From Acidimicrobiia bacterium (GTDB lineage Bacteria > Actinomycetota > Acidimicrobiia > Spongiisociales > ZC4RG35), in assembly GCA_028285585.1 (NCBI GenBank), contig JANQOU010000002.1:267263-331262 (forward strand): a DNA stretch of 64,000 bases. The letters are read 5' to 3'. The translations under genes and the position numbers were made by a program. The notes beneath the pieces are model-generated. The model saw only the letters and a program-made list of their open reading frames with translations, was not told where the DNA came from and did no database searches. Of this stretch, positions 9,431 through 18,648 are shown piece by piece (position 1 is the first letter of the stretch; the number at the start of each line of letters is the position of its first letter).

Positions 9431-10831
9431 CTACGTCTTGATCGTATCGGGCCCGGCTCCGACCAATTCGCCGCCGAGTGACTCGCTTTCTGCCAGTTCC
9501 ACCAGTGGCATCGTCACCGAGAATCGTGTCTCACCGTCGACGCGGCGGTATTCGACCTTTCCGCCCATCCCCGTTGCCAGGGCATCGACAATCGACAGGC
9601 CGAGGCCAACGCTGCCTCGTGCCGCAGTCTGCTGACCCTGGTGCACAAATCGGTCGAACAGCCTGTCTGTGATCCCGTCGGGGACACCGGCACCGTCATC
9701 GACGACGTCGCACACGTAGTAGGCGCCGTCCACATAGCCAAGAACGTGAACGTTGGGACCGCCGTACTTCCCGGCGTTGGAGAGCAGGTTGCGAACTATC
9801 TGGCGAAACCTGACCACGTCGGCCCGGATCACGGCAGGCTCGCATGCGACCTCGATGCTCGAGCCCGCCCGGGTCAGGGACTCGGCCACCTCTGCGACCT
9901 CCGCCTCCGGGCGCACGTCCTCGAAGGTGTATGAGAGAGCACCGGCGTCCAGCCGGGCAGTCGCGAGGAGATCGTCAACGATGCGATTGAGGTCAACCGA
10001 CTCCGAGATCATCAGATCTACCAATTCGGCTGAGGCCTCGTCCTCTTTGATTGTCGGCATCTCTTCGAGCAGCATCGCCAGGCCTGTGATCGATGTCAGC
10101 GGTGTGCGTAGCTCGTGGGATGCGTTGGCGATGAACTCCTCGCGAGACTCGGCGATCTGGTGGGCTGCCTCGAGCCGGTTCTCCAACTCGACCTGGCGGG
10201 CATGGCGGCGGACGAGATCTCTATAAGTGAACAAGATCGCCGCCGGGATCAGATAAGCAAAGAGAAGCCGGGCCACGTTCCCGATCTGGTTGAGCAAGGC
10301 GTCCGATGAGCGGACTCTCTCCCTGAGGCCGTCCTGGACCATGATCAACTCCGAGCTCAGGCTCATGAATTGTGCTTCGAGATCCTCGGTCAGCTTCGTT
10401 CCGGCGCCCGGGTAGTTACCGACCCGGATCAGAGCGATTATCTCGTTTGCCGTTGTGGCGAAAACCGCCCCCATCTCATCGATGTGACCAATCTGCTGAT
10501 CCTCGGCAAGCTCGACCAGATACATCTCCATACCTGTGAGCGCTTGAGTCGCCTCGTACGTGGAAAGGGCGATCGCCTCTGAGGAGTCGGAGCCAAACCG
10601 ACTGTCAACGTTCCCAGAGCGAATGCCGAGGGCAAGCTGGGCTCTGACCACGGCGGACGATCTCACCGCCTCGCTGGCATTGTGAAGCGATGTGGCGTCG
10701 GGGGTGATCCGCTGGTTCCCGTAGGCGATGGCAAACACCAAGCCGACGAGAAGGAGCATCACAAGCCCTGCTATGAGCGAGATCGCAAGAGCGCGGTCCC
10801 ATTTGTTGGCGCCCTGCCGCCAAAGAAGCAT
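9431..10831 (-). CDS. Membrane sensor histidine kinase (orphan)
   Basis: A 466-residue HisKA/HATPase sensor kinase. TM1 is at ~13-37 and a ~155-residue extracytoplasmic domain follows, predicted helical and resembling a four-helix sensor. TM2 is at ~190-205. The phosphoacceptor box is FIANASHELRTPLTSITGL. The N box is NLLSNAGKYGG, and the G boxes are DDGAGVPDG and GSVGLGLSIV. No response-regulator gene is adjacent, so its partner is elsewhere. It is divergent from the GNAT gene; the ATG at 10831 is the only plausible start. Confidence 0.88.
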   Translation of the reverse strand: MLLWRQGANKWDRALAISLIAGLVMLLLVGLVFAIAYGNQRITPDATSLHNASEAVRSSAVVRAQLALGIRSGNVDSRFGSDSSEAIALSTYEATQALTGMEMYLVELAEDQQIGHIDEMGAVFATTANEIIALIRVGNYPGAGTKLTEDLEAQFMSLSSELIMVQDGLRERVRSSDALLNQIGNVARLLFAYLIPAAILFTYRDLVRRHARQVELENRLEAAHQIAESREEFIANASHELRTPLTSITGLAMLLEEMPTIKEDEASAELVDLMISESVDLNRIVDDLLATARLDAGALSYTFEDVRPEAEVAEVAESLTRAGSSIEVACEPAVIRADVVRFRQIVRNLLSNAGKYGGPNVHVLGYVDGAYYVCDVVDDGAGVPDGITDRLFDRFVHQGQQTAARGSVGLGLSIVDALATGMGGKVEYRRVDGETRFSVTMPLVELAESESLGGELVGAGPDTIKT

Positions 10832-10924
10832 GAAGGACTATCGGCCTCTGAGCGTGCTGCATTTAGGGCAAACCTGGTTGAGGCTCGAACTGGTCCCTTT
10901 TGACTAGTCAGTAGGATTGTGAGC

Positions 10925-11407
10925 ATGGAGCCGCTGCGAATCTGGGTGGCCGGAGAAGGCGAGTACGACGTCGTCGAAGGGCTGATGCGGGAGTACGTCG
11001 ATTGGCTCCCATTCGAGGTCGGTGAGTTCCAGGATGTGGAGCGGGAGATGAGTGAGCTCTCTGTCGAGTATGGGCCTCCAGCGGGCTTCGCAATCCTCGC
11101 TGCCTTAGGTGACGAGCTGGCCGGCGTTGCCGGCGTCCGTCGGCTCAGCAGCAGTGTGGCTGAGCTGAAACGGATGTGGGTGAGACCCACGGCGAGAGGT
11201 CACAGCGTTGGCAGATGGCTGGCCGACAGGGCCATAGCCGAGGCACGGGCCCGGGGTTATCGATCGGTCCGTTTGGACACCGTCACGGACGTGATGGCGG
11301 CTGCCAACACCCTCTACGAGTCGCTCGGCTTCCGCGACATCCCTGCTTACCGGCACAACCCACTCCCCTCCGCTCGCTTCATGGAACTCACCCTCGAAGA
11401 GGAATAA
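10925..11407 (+). CDS. GNAT-family N-acetyltransferase
   Basis: A ~160-residue GNAT acetyltransferase. The acetyl-CoA pyrophosphate loop is visible in MWVRPTARGHSVGRWLADRA (R/Q-x-x-G-x-G/A region). The C-terminal LYESLGFRDIPAYRHNPLPS segment is typical of the MarR-associated or small-molecule GNATs. The substrate is unknown. Either GTG 10919 or ATG 10925 could start it. A TAGGAT hexamer (10911-10916) lies 8 nt before the ATG, so leaderless initiation is plausible. It converges with the tRNA-Asn/rpoD side across a family A repeat. Confidence 0.82.
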   Translation: MEPLRIWVAGEGEYDVVEGLMREYVDWLPFEVGEFQDVEREMSELSVEYGPPAGFAILAALGDELAGVAGVRRLSSSVAELKRMWVRPTARGHSVGRWLADRAIAEARARGYRSVRLDTVTDVMAAANTLYESLGFRDIPAYRHNPLPSARFMELTLEEE

Positions 11408-11424
11408 CCAACCCCCCAACATGC

Positions 11425-11470
11425 AACCTCAGGCAATGCCGACCAAATACGGTCCCTATGGCCTCCAGTT
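11425..11470 (+). repeat. Convergent-junction repeat, family A, locus 1 (single unit)
   Basis: A 46-bp unit begins AACCTCAGGCAATGCCGACC, continues AAATACGG and ends CCTATGGCCTCCAGTT. It differs from the unit at 41082 at about eight positions. It lies between the GNAT gene and the converging tRNA-Asn, 17 bp after the GNAT stop. The arms are imperfect inverted repeats, so it can fold as a hairpin. No coding potential. Confidence 0.7.
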
Positions 11471-11490
11471 CGCAGCGCCAACCACAACAA

Positions 11491-11515
11491 AGACCCCAAC
11501 TAGAAGCTGGGGTCT
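11491..11515 (-). terminator. Intrinsic-type terminator after tRNA-Asn
   Basis: On the minus strand an 8-9 bp stem (AGACCCCA paired with TGGGGTCT) closes a short loop and is followed by TTGTTG. It begins about 10 nt after the tRNA-Asn 3' end, so it probably terminates that transcript. The T-tract is weak. Confidence 0.55.
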
Positions 11516-11525
11516 TCTGGCACCG

Positions 11526-11598
11526 CTCCGGGGGTGGGACTCGAACCCACAACCTCCGGATTAACAGTCCGCTGCTCTGCCGATTGAGCTACCCCGGA
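11526..11598 (-). tRNA. tRNA-Asn (GTT)
   Basis: On the minus strand the 73-nt cloverleaf has a 7-bp acceptor (TCCGGGG with CCCCGGA) and a G discriminator. The D arm is GCTC...GAGC. The anticodon loop is CTGTTAA with anticodon GTT, and the T arm is GTGGG-TTCGAGT-CCCAC. CCA is not encoded. The discriminator G and GTT anticodon are those of bacterial tRNA-Asn. It lies downstream of rpoD on the same strand. Confidence 0.95.
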
Positions 11599-11621
11599 AT
11601 GAGGTGGAACGGTCGGGCGAG

Positions 11622-11644
11622 GATACCAACCGAAGGTCGATATC
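11622..11644 (-). terminator. Stem-loop between rpoD and tRNA-Asn
   Basis: On the minus strand GATATCGACC pairs with GGTTGGTATC (10 bp with two G-U pairs) around a TTC loop, a few bases after the rpoD stop. There is no T-tract, so it may be a processing site or 3' stabiliser rather than an intrinsic terminator. Confidence 0.35.
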
Positions 11645-11649
11645 CCGAG

Positions 11650-12780
11650 TCAGATGCTCTCGAGGAAGCCCTGTAGCTTGCCCGACTTGTCGGGATGCCG
11701 CAGCTTGGCGAGGGCCTTGGTCTCGAGCTGTCGGATCCTCTCCCGGGTCACGTTGAAGTGAGAGCCGACCTCCTCGAGGGTCCTGGTACGGCCGTCAGCG
11801 AGCCCAAATCTCATGATGAGCACCTCCCGTTCCCGATCGTTGAGTCCTTCTAAGGCTGCGGCCAGCTGATCCTGGAGAGAGGTAAAGGTGGCGACATCGG
11901 CCGGTGCTTCCGAGTCCACGTCCTCGACCAGGTCGCCGAGGGTGCCGTCCTCGTCTTCCCCAACGGGGGTCTCCAGAGAGACTGTGTCCTGGGCGATGCG
12001 GCGCAACTCGGCCACACGGGTCACTTCGAGGTCTAGATCCTCGGCAAGCTCTTCGAGCGTCGGCGCGCGCCCCAGCACCTGGGTGAGCTCGCGTTGGGTC
12101 CGGGTCAGCTTGTTGACCGCATCAAGCACATGGATCGGCATGCGAATTGTCCTGCCCTGATCTGCGATCGCCCGCGAGATCGCCTGCCTGATCCACCAAG
12201 TGGCGTAAGTTGAGAACTTGAAACCACGTCTGTAGTCGAAGCGCTCCACGGCTCGCATCAGGCCGACGTTCCCCTCCTGGATCAAATCGAGGAGAGCCAT
12301 CCCCCTGCCCACGTACCGACGGGCCAACGCAACCACGAGCCGCAAGTTCGATTGAACGAGCTTGCCATGACCCACAGCACCGATCTCGACCTCATGGTTC
12401 AAGAAAAGGCGGTCTTCGTCGGTCAGGTCTTCGTCGCTGTCAAGGCGCTCCTCGGCTCGCCGCCCGGCTTCCATCTGCATTGCCAGCTCGACTTCTTGCT
12501 GCGCCGTCAGCAACGGATACCGGCCGATCTCGTTTAGGTAGAGGCGAACCGGATCGGACACCGAGATCTGACTGACCTCGATCACCTCTTCCTGAACGTC
12601 CGGGCCTTCTTCTTGAAGCTTGATCCCTTTGAGTCGAAGCTCGTCGGCGACCTTCTCGAAAGCCTCACCGGGAGCCTCGATGTCCTCCAGCTCCTGCTGA
12701 ACTTCGGCCATCGTCAAGAAGCCGCGGTGGTTCCCCCGCTTGATCAGTGCCGATGTGACCTTGGCCAGCTCGTCGCTCAT
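11650..12780 (-). CDS. rpoD: Primary RNA polymerase sigma factor (sigma-70 / SigA)
   Basis: This 376-residue group 1 sigma factor directs housekeeping transcription. Region 1.1-like residues (~1-60) precede region 1.2 ([17 protein letters not shown]). Region 2 is complete ([52 protein letters not shown]). Region 3 is [16 protein letters not shown]. Region 4 is [15 protein letters not shown], with the helix-turn-helix [20 protein letters not shown]. The ATG at 12780 overlaps the dnaG stop (ATGA); a longer frame reaches into dnaG and is rejected. The dnaG-rpoD order is the classic macromolecular-synthesis arrangement. Confidence 0.97.
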   Translation of the reverse strand: MSDELAKVTSALIKRGNHRGFLTMAEVQQELEDIEAPGEAFEKVADELRLKGIKLQEEGPDVQEEVIEVSQISVSDPVRLYLNEIGRYPLLTAQQEVELAMQMEAGRRAEERLDSDEDLTDEDRLFLNHEVEIGAVGHGKLVQSNLRLVVALARRYVGRGMALLDLIQEGNVGLMRAVERFDYRRGFKFSTYATWWIRQAISRAIADQGRTIRMPIHVLDAVNKLTRTQRELTQVLGRAPTLEELAEDLDLEVTRVAELRRIAQDTVSLETPVGEDEDGTLGDLVEDVDSEAPADVATFTSLQDQLAAALEGLNDREREVLIMRFGLADGRTRTLEEVGSHFNVTRERIRQLETKALAKLRHPDKSGKLQGFLESI

Positions 12781-14519
12781 GCTTCCCCTAGGAACCGCTT
12801 CTTCTGCTCTAAAGCTATCAAGCGCCGGAGCGCATCGGAATAGGCATCGCTGCCATCTTCGAGACCATCCAGTTCTTTCCTGATTTTCCCTATCTGCTGG
12901 TCGAGCCGACGAAGCTCCAGCAACGCAGCCATGTCCGACCACTGGGGAAGCGGACGGGTGTCCATCACCAGGCGACGCAGCACCTGCTGAATGTCCGGAT
13001 CTGGCACCGTGGTGATGTCGACTGGCTCACCGGGTGATGCCGCATCGATCGCGGACACGACCGCCTCGTAGGCGGACCTGAGGATGGGGTCGTTGAAGTC
13101 GGATGGTTCAACGGTGCCGACGCCGCGGGGATTGCTGAGCACGACCCGGAGCAACTCGGATTCGGCCCGATCTAAGGGGCGGGAAGAGGCCTCTGCGGGC
13201 CCACCTCTAGATCTGCCGCCTTGCCGAACCGCATCCTCGACTGTCTGAAGCTCTACGCCAATGGCCCTGGCCACGTACCTGGCGTACTCACGCCGGGCGA
13301 TCTCGTCGCCGACCCGGCGGATCTGGGCGGCGGCAGAATGCAGTGCGCGCGCCCTCCCCTCAGGCCCGGTGATGTCGAATCTGGAGATCTCGTTGTCGAT
13401 GCGTGTCTCCAGGAGAGGTCTCGCTGCTTCAACGGCTTTGGCCAGCTCGTCACCCCGGCCGTCCTGGACGAGATCTGCGGGGTCGAGGCCGTCGGGCATC
13501 AGGGCAACGCGCAGGTCCAAGTCGAGTCGGAACGGCGACTCCAACTCGTCACTGCGCAGCGCCGCCTTCTCTCCGGCCTCGTCGGAATCGAAGGCGAGCA
13601 CGACCCTCTCGGTGAACCGCCGAAGAAGGTCGAAGTGGTCGTCGCCGAGGGCGGTGCCGCAGGTGGCGACTGCGGTGTCGACGCCAGCCAGGTGCATGGC
13701 GATCACATCTGTGTAGCCCTCGACGACAACAGCCAGGTCTTGATCGGCCATAGGCCGGCGCGCCCGGTCGAGGCCGAACAGCACTCGGGACTTGTGATAG
13801 ACGATGGAGTCGGCCGAGTTCACATACTTGGCATCGGGATTGTTGGTCTGCTGCCGGTCCACTTCGGCGATGACCCGCCCTCCGAAGCCGACAGCGTCGC
13901 CGCGCACGTCATGGATCGGGAACATCAGACGGCCGCGGAACACGTCGTAAAGACCGTGTCGGCCGCGGCGCGCCAGGCCACCGTCGGTGAGCGCACCGTC
14001 GCTGACACCGGCCGACTTCAGACGTTTGGTCAGCGTGTCCCAATCCACGCCGGCGAACCCGATCTTCCATTGGTCGATCACATCCACGTCGTAGCCCCGG
14101 CCTCTCAGATAGGCACGTGCTGCACCGGCTTCGGGCGCCGACTTGAGCCTCTGGTGATAGATGTCGATGGCTTGGCGAATCGCCTCCACAGCGGCCTCAC
14201 GCCGCCCGCGGTTTCTTGCAGCCGCTGGGTCGGCGACCAGTTGTATCCCGGCCCTCCTCGCCAGCATCTCGAGAGCTTCAGGAAAGTTGACCCCCTGCGT
14301 CTCTTGGACAAAGGCGAAGATGTCTCCCCCCTTACCGCAGCCGAAGCAGTGATAGAGGCCCTGAGCCCGATCGACGGACATCGAGGCGGTCTTCTCTTGA
14401 TGGAACGGGCAGACGGCCATGTAAGAACGGCCCGACTTCTTGACCTTGGTCACCTCAGAGATCAGCTCAACGAGGTCGGTCGCCTCCCGGACCCGATCGA
14501 TGTCTCCACGGTCTGCCAT
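12777..14519 (-). CDS. dnaG: DNA primase
   Basis: This 580-residue bacterial primase synthesises RNA primers at the replication fork. The N-terminal CHC2 zinc finger is complete ([25 protein letters not shown]). The catalytic core contains the TOPRIM motifs [13 protein letters not shown] and [14 protein letters not shown]. The C-terminal ~150 residues would be the helicase-binding domain. The start [19 protein letters not shown] is typical. It is co-transcribed with rpoD through a 4-nt overlap. A long antisense ORF across this gene is a shadow. Confidence 0.96.
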   Translation of the reverse strand: MADRGDIDRVREATDLVELISEVTKVKKSGRSYMAVCPFHQEKTASMSVDRAQGLYHCFGCGKGGDIFAFVQETQGVNFPEALEMLARRAGIQLVADPAAARNRGRREAAVEAIRQAIDIYHQRLKSAPEAGAARAYLRGRGYDVDVIDQWKIGFAGVDWDTLTKRLKSAGVSDGALTDGGLARRGRHGLYDVFRGRLMFPIHDVRGDAVGFGGRVIAEVDRQQTNNPDAKYVNSADSIVYHKSRVLFGLDRARRPMADQDLAVVVEGYTDVIAMHLAGVDTAVATCGTALGDDHFDLLRRFTERVVLAFDSDEAGEKAALRSDELESPFRLDLDLRVALMPDGLDPADLVQDGRGDELAKAVEAARPLLETRIDNEISRFDITGPEGRARALHSAAAQIRRVGDEIARREYARYVARAIGVELQTVEDAVRQGGRSRGGPAEASSRPLDRAESELLRVVLSNPRGVGTVEPSDFNDPILRSAYEAVVSAIDAASPGEPVDITTVPDPDIQQVLRRLVMDTRPLPQWSDMAALLELRRLDQQIGKIRKELDGLEDGSDAYSDALRRLIALEQKKRFLGEA

Positions 14520-14551
14520 TCCCCCGGATCATACGAAGCCGGACGGAGTGT

Positions 14552-15292
14552 TCAGCCAGAGATTGCTGTGAAGTCGAGGCTGAGAGCAACCTCATCGGCC
14601 ACGTTGGCCACACCAGGCACGCTGGGGATGCCGATCTCAAAGTCGGATCTCAACACCTGTGTGCTCGCCGTGCCTTCGATGGTGGAGTCGTCGACCAAAG
14701 TCGCAGTGACATCAAACGAAACGGTCTGGGTGGTGCCCTTGATCGTGATGTCTCCGGTGACGATGAACTCGACCGAGCCACCCACTTCCAAGGATCCACT
14801 CAGGCCATCGATCGAAGTCGGAGTGAAGGTGACGAACTCGAACTCGTCACTGGCCGAGTTGAGGATCACCGGCCCTCGTATCGCTCTATCTCGTCGATCC
14901 GAGTCAGTGGCGAAGGTGCGAGCGTTGATGACGATGTCGGAGAACTGAGCACTGCTCAGATCTGTGAGGTCGACCGAGACTTGGCCTGCCACCTCATTGG
15001 TGGTCCCCACCACTCGCTTCGGCGAGCCCTGGAGCTCCTCGTCGATCTCGAAGGTGGCGACACTGTCACCGCCGGCCTCAATGACGAAAGAACGCGGTCC
15101 CGCGCCGTCTTCCCCGTCGGCTGACGTCGTCGGTGCTTCGCCAGCTTGGGTCGTGGGCGAACTGGCGATAGTGGGAGTGGTCAGCTCTGTCGACGGCTCA
15201 CCCGACCCACCAGCGAACCAAAGCCAGGCAATCGCCGCCACGCCGACAGCGAATGCCGATCCAACGATCCATCCGATAACTTTGCGATTCAT
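14552..15292 (-). CDS. Membrane-anchored YceI-family protein
   Basis: A 246-residue protein with one N-terminal membrane segment (residues ~6-27), a low-complexity Thr/Ser/Pro linker (~30-65) and a YceI beta-barrel domain. Domain marks are VSVDLTDLSSAQFSDIVINA, GDITIKGTTQTVSFDV and LRSDFEIGIPS. YceI proteins bind amphiphilic or isoprenoid molecules in a lipocalin-like barrel; here the barrel would face the cell exterior. It lies between glyS and dnaG on the same strand. The isoprenoid-pathway gene uppS is two genes upstream, which may be coincidence. Confidence 0.82.
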   Translation of the reverse strand: MNRKVIGWIVGSAFAVGVAAIAWLWFAGGSGEPSTELTTPTIASSPTTQAGEAPTTSADGEDGAGPRSFVIEAGGDSVATFEIDEELQGSPKRVVGTTNEVAGQVSVDLTDLSSAQFSDIVINARTFATDSDRRDRAIRGPVILNSASDEFEFVTFTPTSIDGLSGSLEVGGSVEFIVTGDITIKGTTQTVSFDVTATLVDDSTIEGTASTQVLRSDFEIGIPSVPGVANVADEVALSLDFTAISG

Positions 15293-15343
15293 CAGGCCTC
15301 CTGGCGTCGAGTTTGCCTTGAAGATGTCAACAGGTGGTAAACC

Positions 15344-16651
15344 TCAGAACAGCTTCTCTGTCATGAAACCGACAAGTGAGTCCATCCCGACCCGCTCCTG
15401 TTCCATGGTGTCACGGTCTCTGACCGTGACCGCGTTGTCTTCGAGGCTGTCGAAGTCGACTGTGACGCAGTACGGGGTGCCAATCTCGTCCTGACGCCGG
15501 TAGCGACGCCCGATCGACTGAGTCACATCCACCTCGATCATCCATCTTTTTCGAAGCTCGGCGGCGATCTTCTGGGTCGGCTCGATCAACTCCGCTTTCT
15601 TCGACAGGGGGAGCACAGCAATCTTGTAGGGAGCGAGACGGTGGTCGAGCTTCAGCACGGTTCTGGTCTCGTCGTTGACCGTGTCCTCGGAGTAGGCATC
15701 GATCAGGAACGCGAAAGTTGTCCGGGTGGCCCCGGCGGCCGGCTCGATGACATGCGGGAAGAAACGCTCGTCGGCCTCCTGATCGAAGTACGTCAGATCC
15801 TCGCCTGAGTGCTCGGCGTGCTGTCTCAGGTCAAAGTCGGTCCGGTTGGCGACACCCTCCAGCTCATCCCAGCCCCAAGGGAAGAGGTACTCGACGTCGG
15901 CCGTGCCCGACGAGTAGTGAGACAGCTCGTCCGACTCGTGGTCACGAAGACGCAGGTTCTCCGCCGTCATGCCCAGGTCGGTGTACCAGTCGAACCTGGC
16001 CTTCTTCCAGAAGTCGAACCACTCGGCACTCTCCTCCGGGCGGCAGAAGAACTCCATCTCCATCTGCTCGAACTCCCGGGTCCGGAACACAAACTGACCA
16101 GGCGTTATCTCGTTGCGGAAGGCCTTGCCGATCTGGGCGATTCCGAATGGGAGGCGCAGCCGGTTGGTTCTCCGGACGTTCTCGAAGTTGATGAATATGC
16201 CCTGCGCCGTCTCCGGCCGCAGATAGACCATGTTCTCGTCGGCCTCGACTGGCCCCATGTGGGTGCGCAGCATCAGGTTGAAGTCACGTGGCTCGGTGAA
16301 CTCTCCGGTCTTGCCGCACGTCGGGCACTTGTCGGGGTCGGCCAGCTTGTCGGTGCGATGTCGTGCGTTGCAGTTCCGGCACTCGACCATCGGATCGGTG
16401 AAGACCTGCTCGTGGCCCGACGCTTGCCAAACCTTGCGTGCCTGGATGATCGCTGAATCGATACCGACCACATCGTCGCGCTCCCGGACCATCGACCGCC
16501 ACCATTGGTCCTTGACGTTGCGGAGCAGCTCGACACCGAGGGGTCCGTAGTCATAGGCGGAGCGAAGCCCCCCATAGATCTCGGAGGATTGGAAGACGAA
16601 ACCGCGCTTCTTAGCGAGGTTGGAGATGGTTTCGAGCGTCAGTTCAGGCAT
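15344..16651 (-). CDS. glyS: Glycyl-tRNA synthetase (alpha2 type)
   Basis: This 435-residue class II synthetase of the eukaryote/actinobacteria-like homodimeric type (often called GlyQS) charges tRNA-Gly. Class II motifs 1-3 are present: [39 protein letters not shown], and [15 protein letters not shown] zinc-binding insertion CRNCNARHR...CPTCGK is present. The C-terminal anticodon-binding domain contains [11 protein letters not shown] and [17 protein letters not shown] start it at MPELTLETI (16651); the ten upstream in-frame residues are not typical. Confidence 0.95.
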   Translation of the reverse strand: MPELTLETISNLAKKRGFVFQSSEIYGGLRSAYDYGPLGVELLRNVKDQWWRSMVRERDDVVGIDSAIIQARKVWQASGHEQVFTDPMVECRNCNARHRTDKLADPDKCPTCGKTGEFTEPRDFNLMLRTHMGPVEADENMVYLRPETAQGIFINFENVRRTNRLRLPFGIAQIGKAFRNEITPGQFVFRTREFEQMEMEFFCRPEESAEWFDFWKKARFDWYTDLGMTAENLRLRDHESDELSHYSSGTADVEYLFPWGWDELEGVANRTDFDLRQHAEHSGEDLTYFDQEADERFFPHVIEPAAGATRTTFAFLIDAYSEDTVNDETRTVLKLDHRLAPYKIAVLPLSKKAELIEPTQKIAAELRKRWMIEVDVTQSIGRRYRRQDEIGTPYCVTVDFDSLEDNAVTVRDRDTMEQERVGMDSLVGFMTEKLF

Positions 16652-16687
16652 TGGTCGTGAGAACGGTGGCCCAGATGGCACACCTAG

Positions 16688-17446
16688 TCAATCTGACTTC
16701 CCCGGTTTGTCTTCGGCAGCACCGAAACGTCGATCCCGAGACTGAAACTCGGCAACGGCGTCGACCAGCGCATGTCGATCGAAATCCGGCCAGAGGATGC
16801 CAGGGAAATAGAACTCGGCGTAAGCGGCTTGCCAGAGGAGGAAGTTGGAAAGGCGGTGCTCGCCCGAAGAGCGGATGATGAGATCGACGTCGGGCATACC
16901 GTCGATATACATCTCGTCGGCAACAGCTGCCTCGTCGATTTGAGCCAGATCGAGCTCGCCCGATAGGGCCCTGGCAGCGAGACGCTTCGCTGCTTCCGCG
17001 ATCTCTTTGCGGCTTCCGTAGTTGAAGGCGAAGACCAAGTGCAAAGCGTCGTTTCCTTTGGTGAGGTCTTCCGCCTCGCGCATATGGAGACGGTTGCGAT
17101 CAGGGATCCGAGGGTCGTCCATGTCTCCTGCGAAGTGCATGCGGACGCCCTTGGCATGCAGCTCGTCGCGTCGTCGGGTGAGAAGATCCTCGTTGAACCA
17201 CATGAGGAATTCGACTTCCTCATCGGATCGTGACCAGTTCTCGGTTGAGAAGGTGTAGGCGGTGACCCACTTGATCCCGATCTCCAGCGCACCTTCAACT
17301 GTGTCGAACAAGGCCGCTTCTCCAGCGAGGTGACCGGCCGTCCTCTCCAGGCCGCGCTCGTTGGCCCATCGGCCGTTGCCGTCGAGGATCAACCCGACGT
17401 GGGTGGGAATTCGCGCCGGATCCAGTCGGCTGACGTCGAGATTCAT
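16688..17446 (-). CDS. uppS: Undecaprenyl diphosphate synthase (cis-prenyltransferase)
   Basis: This 252-residue cis-prenyltransferase makes the C55 (or shorter decaprenyl-type) lipid carrier for cell-wall synthesis. It shows the conserved HVGLILDGNGRWAN start with catalytic Asp, GHLAGEAALFD, TAYTFSTENWSR, and the C-terminal DLIIRSSGEHRLSNFLLWQ and YFPGILWPDF motifs. The ATG at 17446 overlaps the recO stop (ATGA). The frame is open further upstream but that stretch lies inside recO. The product chain length cannot be told by eye. Confidence 0.95.
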   Translation of the reverse strand: MNLDVSRLDPARIPTHVGLILDGNGRWANERGLERTAGHLAGEAALFDTVEGALEIGIKWVTAYTFSTENWSRSDEEVEFLMWFNEDLLTRRRDELHAKGVRMHFAGDMDDPRIPDRNRLHMREAEDLTKGNDALHLVFAFNYGSRKEIAEAAKRLAARALSGELDLAQIDEAAVADEMYIDGMPDVDLIIRSSGEHRLSNFLLWQAAYAEFYFPGILWPDFDRHALVDAVAEFQSRDRRFGAAEDKPGKSD

Positions 17447-18159
17447 TCCATGACCGCCAGGGAAGCCAGCTTGCGGTCGAGGTGATACTCCACGAACCGG
17501 CGAGCGATGCCCATTGCCTCTCCAGATAGGGCCTCGTCCGAAGGCGGAAGCGTCACTAGCTCGGCTTGGGCCAAAGCTGCGAGGTACTCGGTGACACCGT
17601 CGCGGAGGCGAACCGCACCCTCCGTTCGGCAAGTGTCGCAAACGGCCCCTCCCCCGCCGAAGCTGAATCGGTGAAGGTCGTCGATCCTCCCGCAGGAGGC
17701 GCACCGATCGAGAGATGGAGCAACTCCGACCACATCGGCAAGCTTGAGCAGGAACGCCGTGATCAAGTCCTGGCTGGCAGTTCCAGTCTCCAGTGCCTTG
17801 AGCCCGCGCTGGAGGAGCAGGAACAGGCGTATGGATGTTTCCTCTTCCTGGGCGACAGCATCGGCGGCTTCGACCATCGTCCCGGCGGCGACCACAGCGT
17901 CGAGGTCGGAGCGAAGGTTGGGGTAAGGCTCCAAGACCGCCACCTGGGTGATCGTGTCGAGGTTGCGTCCCTCGTAAAGCACCAGGTCTACGTGTGTGAA
18001 TGGCTCTAGGCGGCCACCAAAACGGCTCTTGGTCTTGCGTACGCCTTTGGCCACGGTCCTGATCTTGCCGTTGTTGGGGCTGAGAAGGACCACGACACGG
18101 TCGGCCTCACCGAAGGGGTAAGACCTCAGGACGATCCCTTGGTCATGGCGAATTGCCAT
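17443..18159 (-). CDS. recO: DNA repair protein RecO
   Basis: This 238-residue RecO, with RecF/RecR, loads RecA onto SSB-coated DNA. An N-terminal OB fold is visible (GIVLRSYPFGEADRVVVLLS, KGVRKTKSRFGGRLEPFTH). The C-terminal helical domain carries the zinc cysteines CASCG and CDTC. I use the ATG at 18159 (MAIRHDQGIVLRS), the standard N terminus; the frame extends 16 codons upstream into the divergent PCD gene. A TACCCT hexamer lies 9 nt before this ATG. It heads the recO-uppS-glyS-...-rpoD series. Confidence 0.92.
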   Translation of the reverse strand: MAIRHDQGIVLRSYPFGEADRVVVLLSPNNGKIRTVAKGVRKTKSRFGGRLEPFTHVDLVLYEGRNLDTITQVAVLEPYPNLRSDLDAVVAAGTMVEAADAVAQEEETSIRLFLLLQRGLKALETGTASQDLITAFLLKLADVVGVAPSLDRCASCGRIDDLHRFSFGGGGAVCDTCRTEGAVRLRDGVTEYLAALAQAELVTLPPSDEALSGEAMGIARRFVEYHLDRKLASLAVME

Positions 18160-18200
18160 AGCTGCGACAGGGTATCTGCTCGACTGCGTAGTCTCGCGCC

Positions 18201-18491
18201 ATGTCACTAGTCGGAAGCCACGAAGTCGACGCCTTCCTCGAAGCTCACCCCGAGTGGGAGCTGGCGGGCAATGAGATCACTCGGACCTATGAGTTCGGCA
18301 ACTTCAACGAGTCGATGGGATTCGTCACACGGGTAGCGCTCGAGTCGGAAAAGGCGGACCACCATCCCGACATCGACATCCGCTGGAACAAGGTCACGCT
18401 CACCCTCTCGACCCACTCCGAGGGCGGTCTCACCGCCCGCGACCTCACCCTCGCCGACACCATCGACCCCCTCTCCGGCAACCTCAGGTAA
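18201..18491 (+). CDS. phhB: Pterin-4a-carbinolamine dehydratase
   Basis: A 96-residue PCD/DCoH-fold protein that dehydrates 4a-hydroxytetrahydropterin to recycle the pterin cofactor. The family signature KADHHPDIDIRWNKVTLTLST is present with its His-His pair, and the protein is close to the usual ~95-100 residue length. No aromatic hydroxylase is adjacent. The last three residues and stop (N-L-R-stop) are encoded by the first arm of a family A repeat. A TAGTCT hexamer (18189-18194) sits 6 nt before the ATG without a Shine-Dalgarno sequence, suggesting a leaderless mRNA. Confidence 0.9.
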   Translation: MSLVGSHEVDAFLEAHPEWELAGNEITRTYEFGNFNESMGFVTRVALESEKADHHPDIDIRWNKVTLTLSTHSEGGLTARDLTLADTIDPLSGNLR

Positions 18492-18643
18492 TGCCTGATG
18501 AAATCAGGTTGGAGTTTCTGCCAGAAACTCCGATGCCCTTTCAGGGCACACGACCGTATTTGGTCGCTATAGCCTCGAGTTGGCAGCGGTCGCGTCGAAC
18601 CTGAGGCCATAGGGCCCGTATCTGGTCGCTATTACCTGAGGTT
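18480..18643. repeat. Convergent-junction repeat, family A, locus 2 (two units, one interrupted)
   Basis: Two family A units face each other. The second (18598-18643) is an almost exact reverse complement of the 41082 unit, with three differences in 46 bp. The first is split: its left arm (AACCTCAGGTAAT from 18480) is separated from its core and right arm (18551-18581) by a cassette of three perfect hairpins. The left arm provides the end of the PCD gene and its TAA stop; the right unit ends 5 bp before the stop of the converging enoyl-CoA hydratase gene. Confidence 0.75.
18494..18548. repeat. Cassette of three consecutive perfect hairpins
   Basis: Three hairpins follow one another: CCTGAT-gaa-ATCAGG (18494-18508), GGAGTTTCTG-c-CAGAAACTCC (18511-18531) and TGCCCT-ttc-AGGGCA (18534-18548). 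They split a family A unit. No ORF or T-tract is present. The middle stem is 10 bp without mismatch. Possible roles are transcript 3'-end protection or a structured small insert. Confidence 0.65.
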
Positions 18644-18648
18644 CGCGG

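Noticed and set aside
13221-14948. 575-codon ORF on the plus strand across dnaG
   Set aside because: It is antisense to a fully convincing DnaG with intact zinc and TOPRIM motifs; its composition is the usual high-GC shadow pattern with no recognisable domain.
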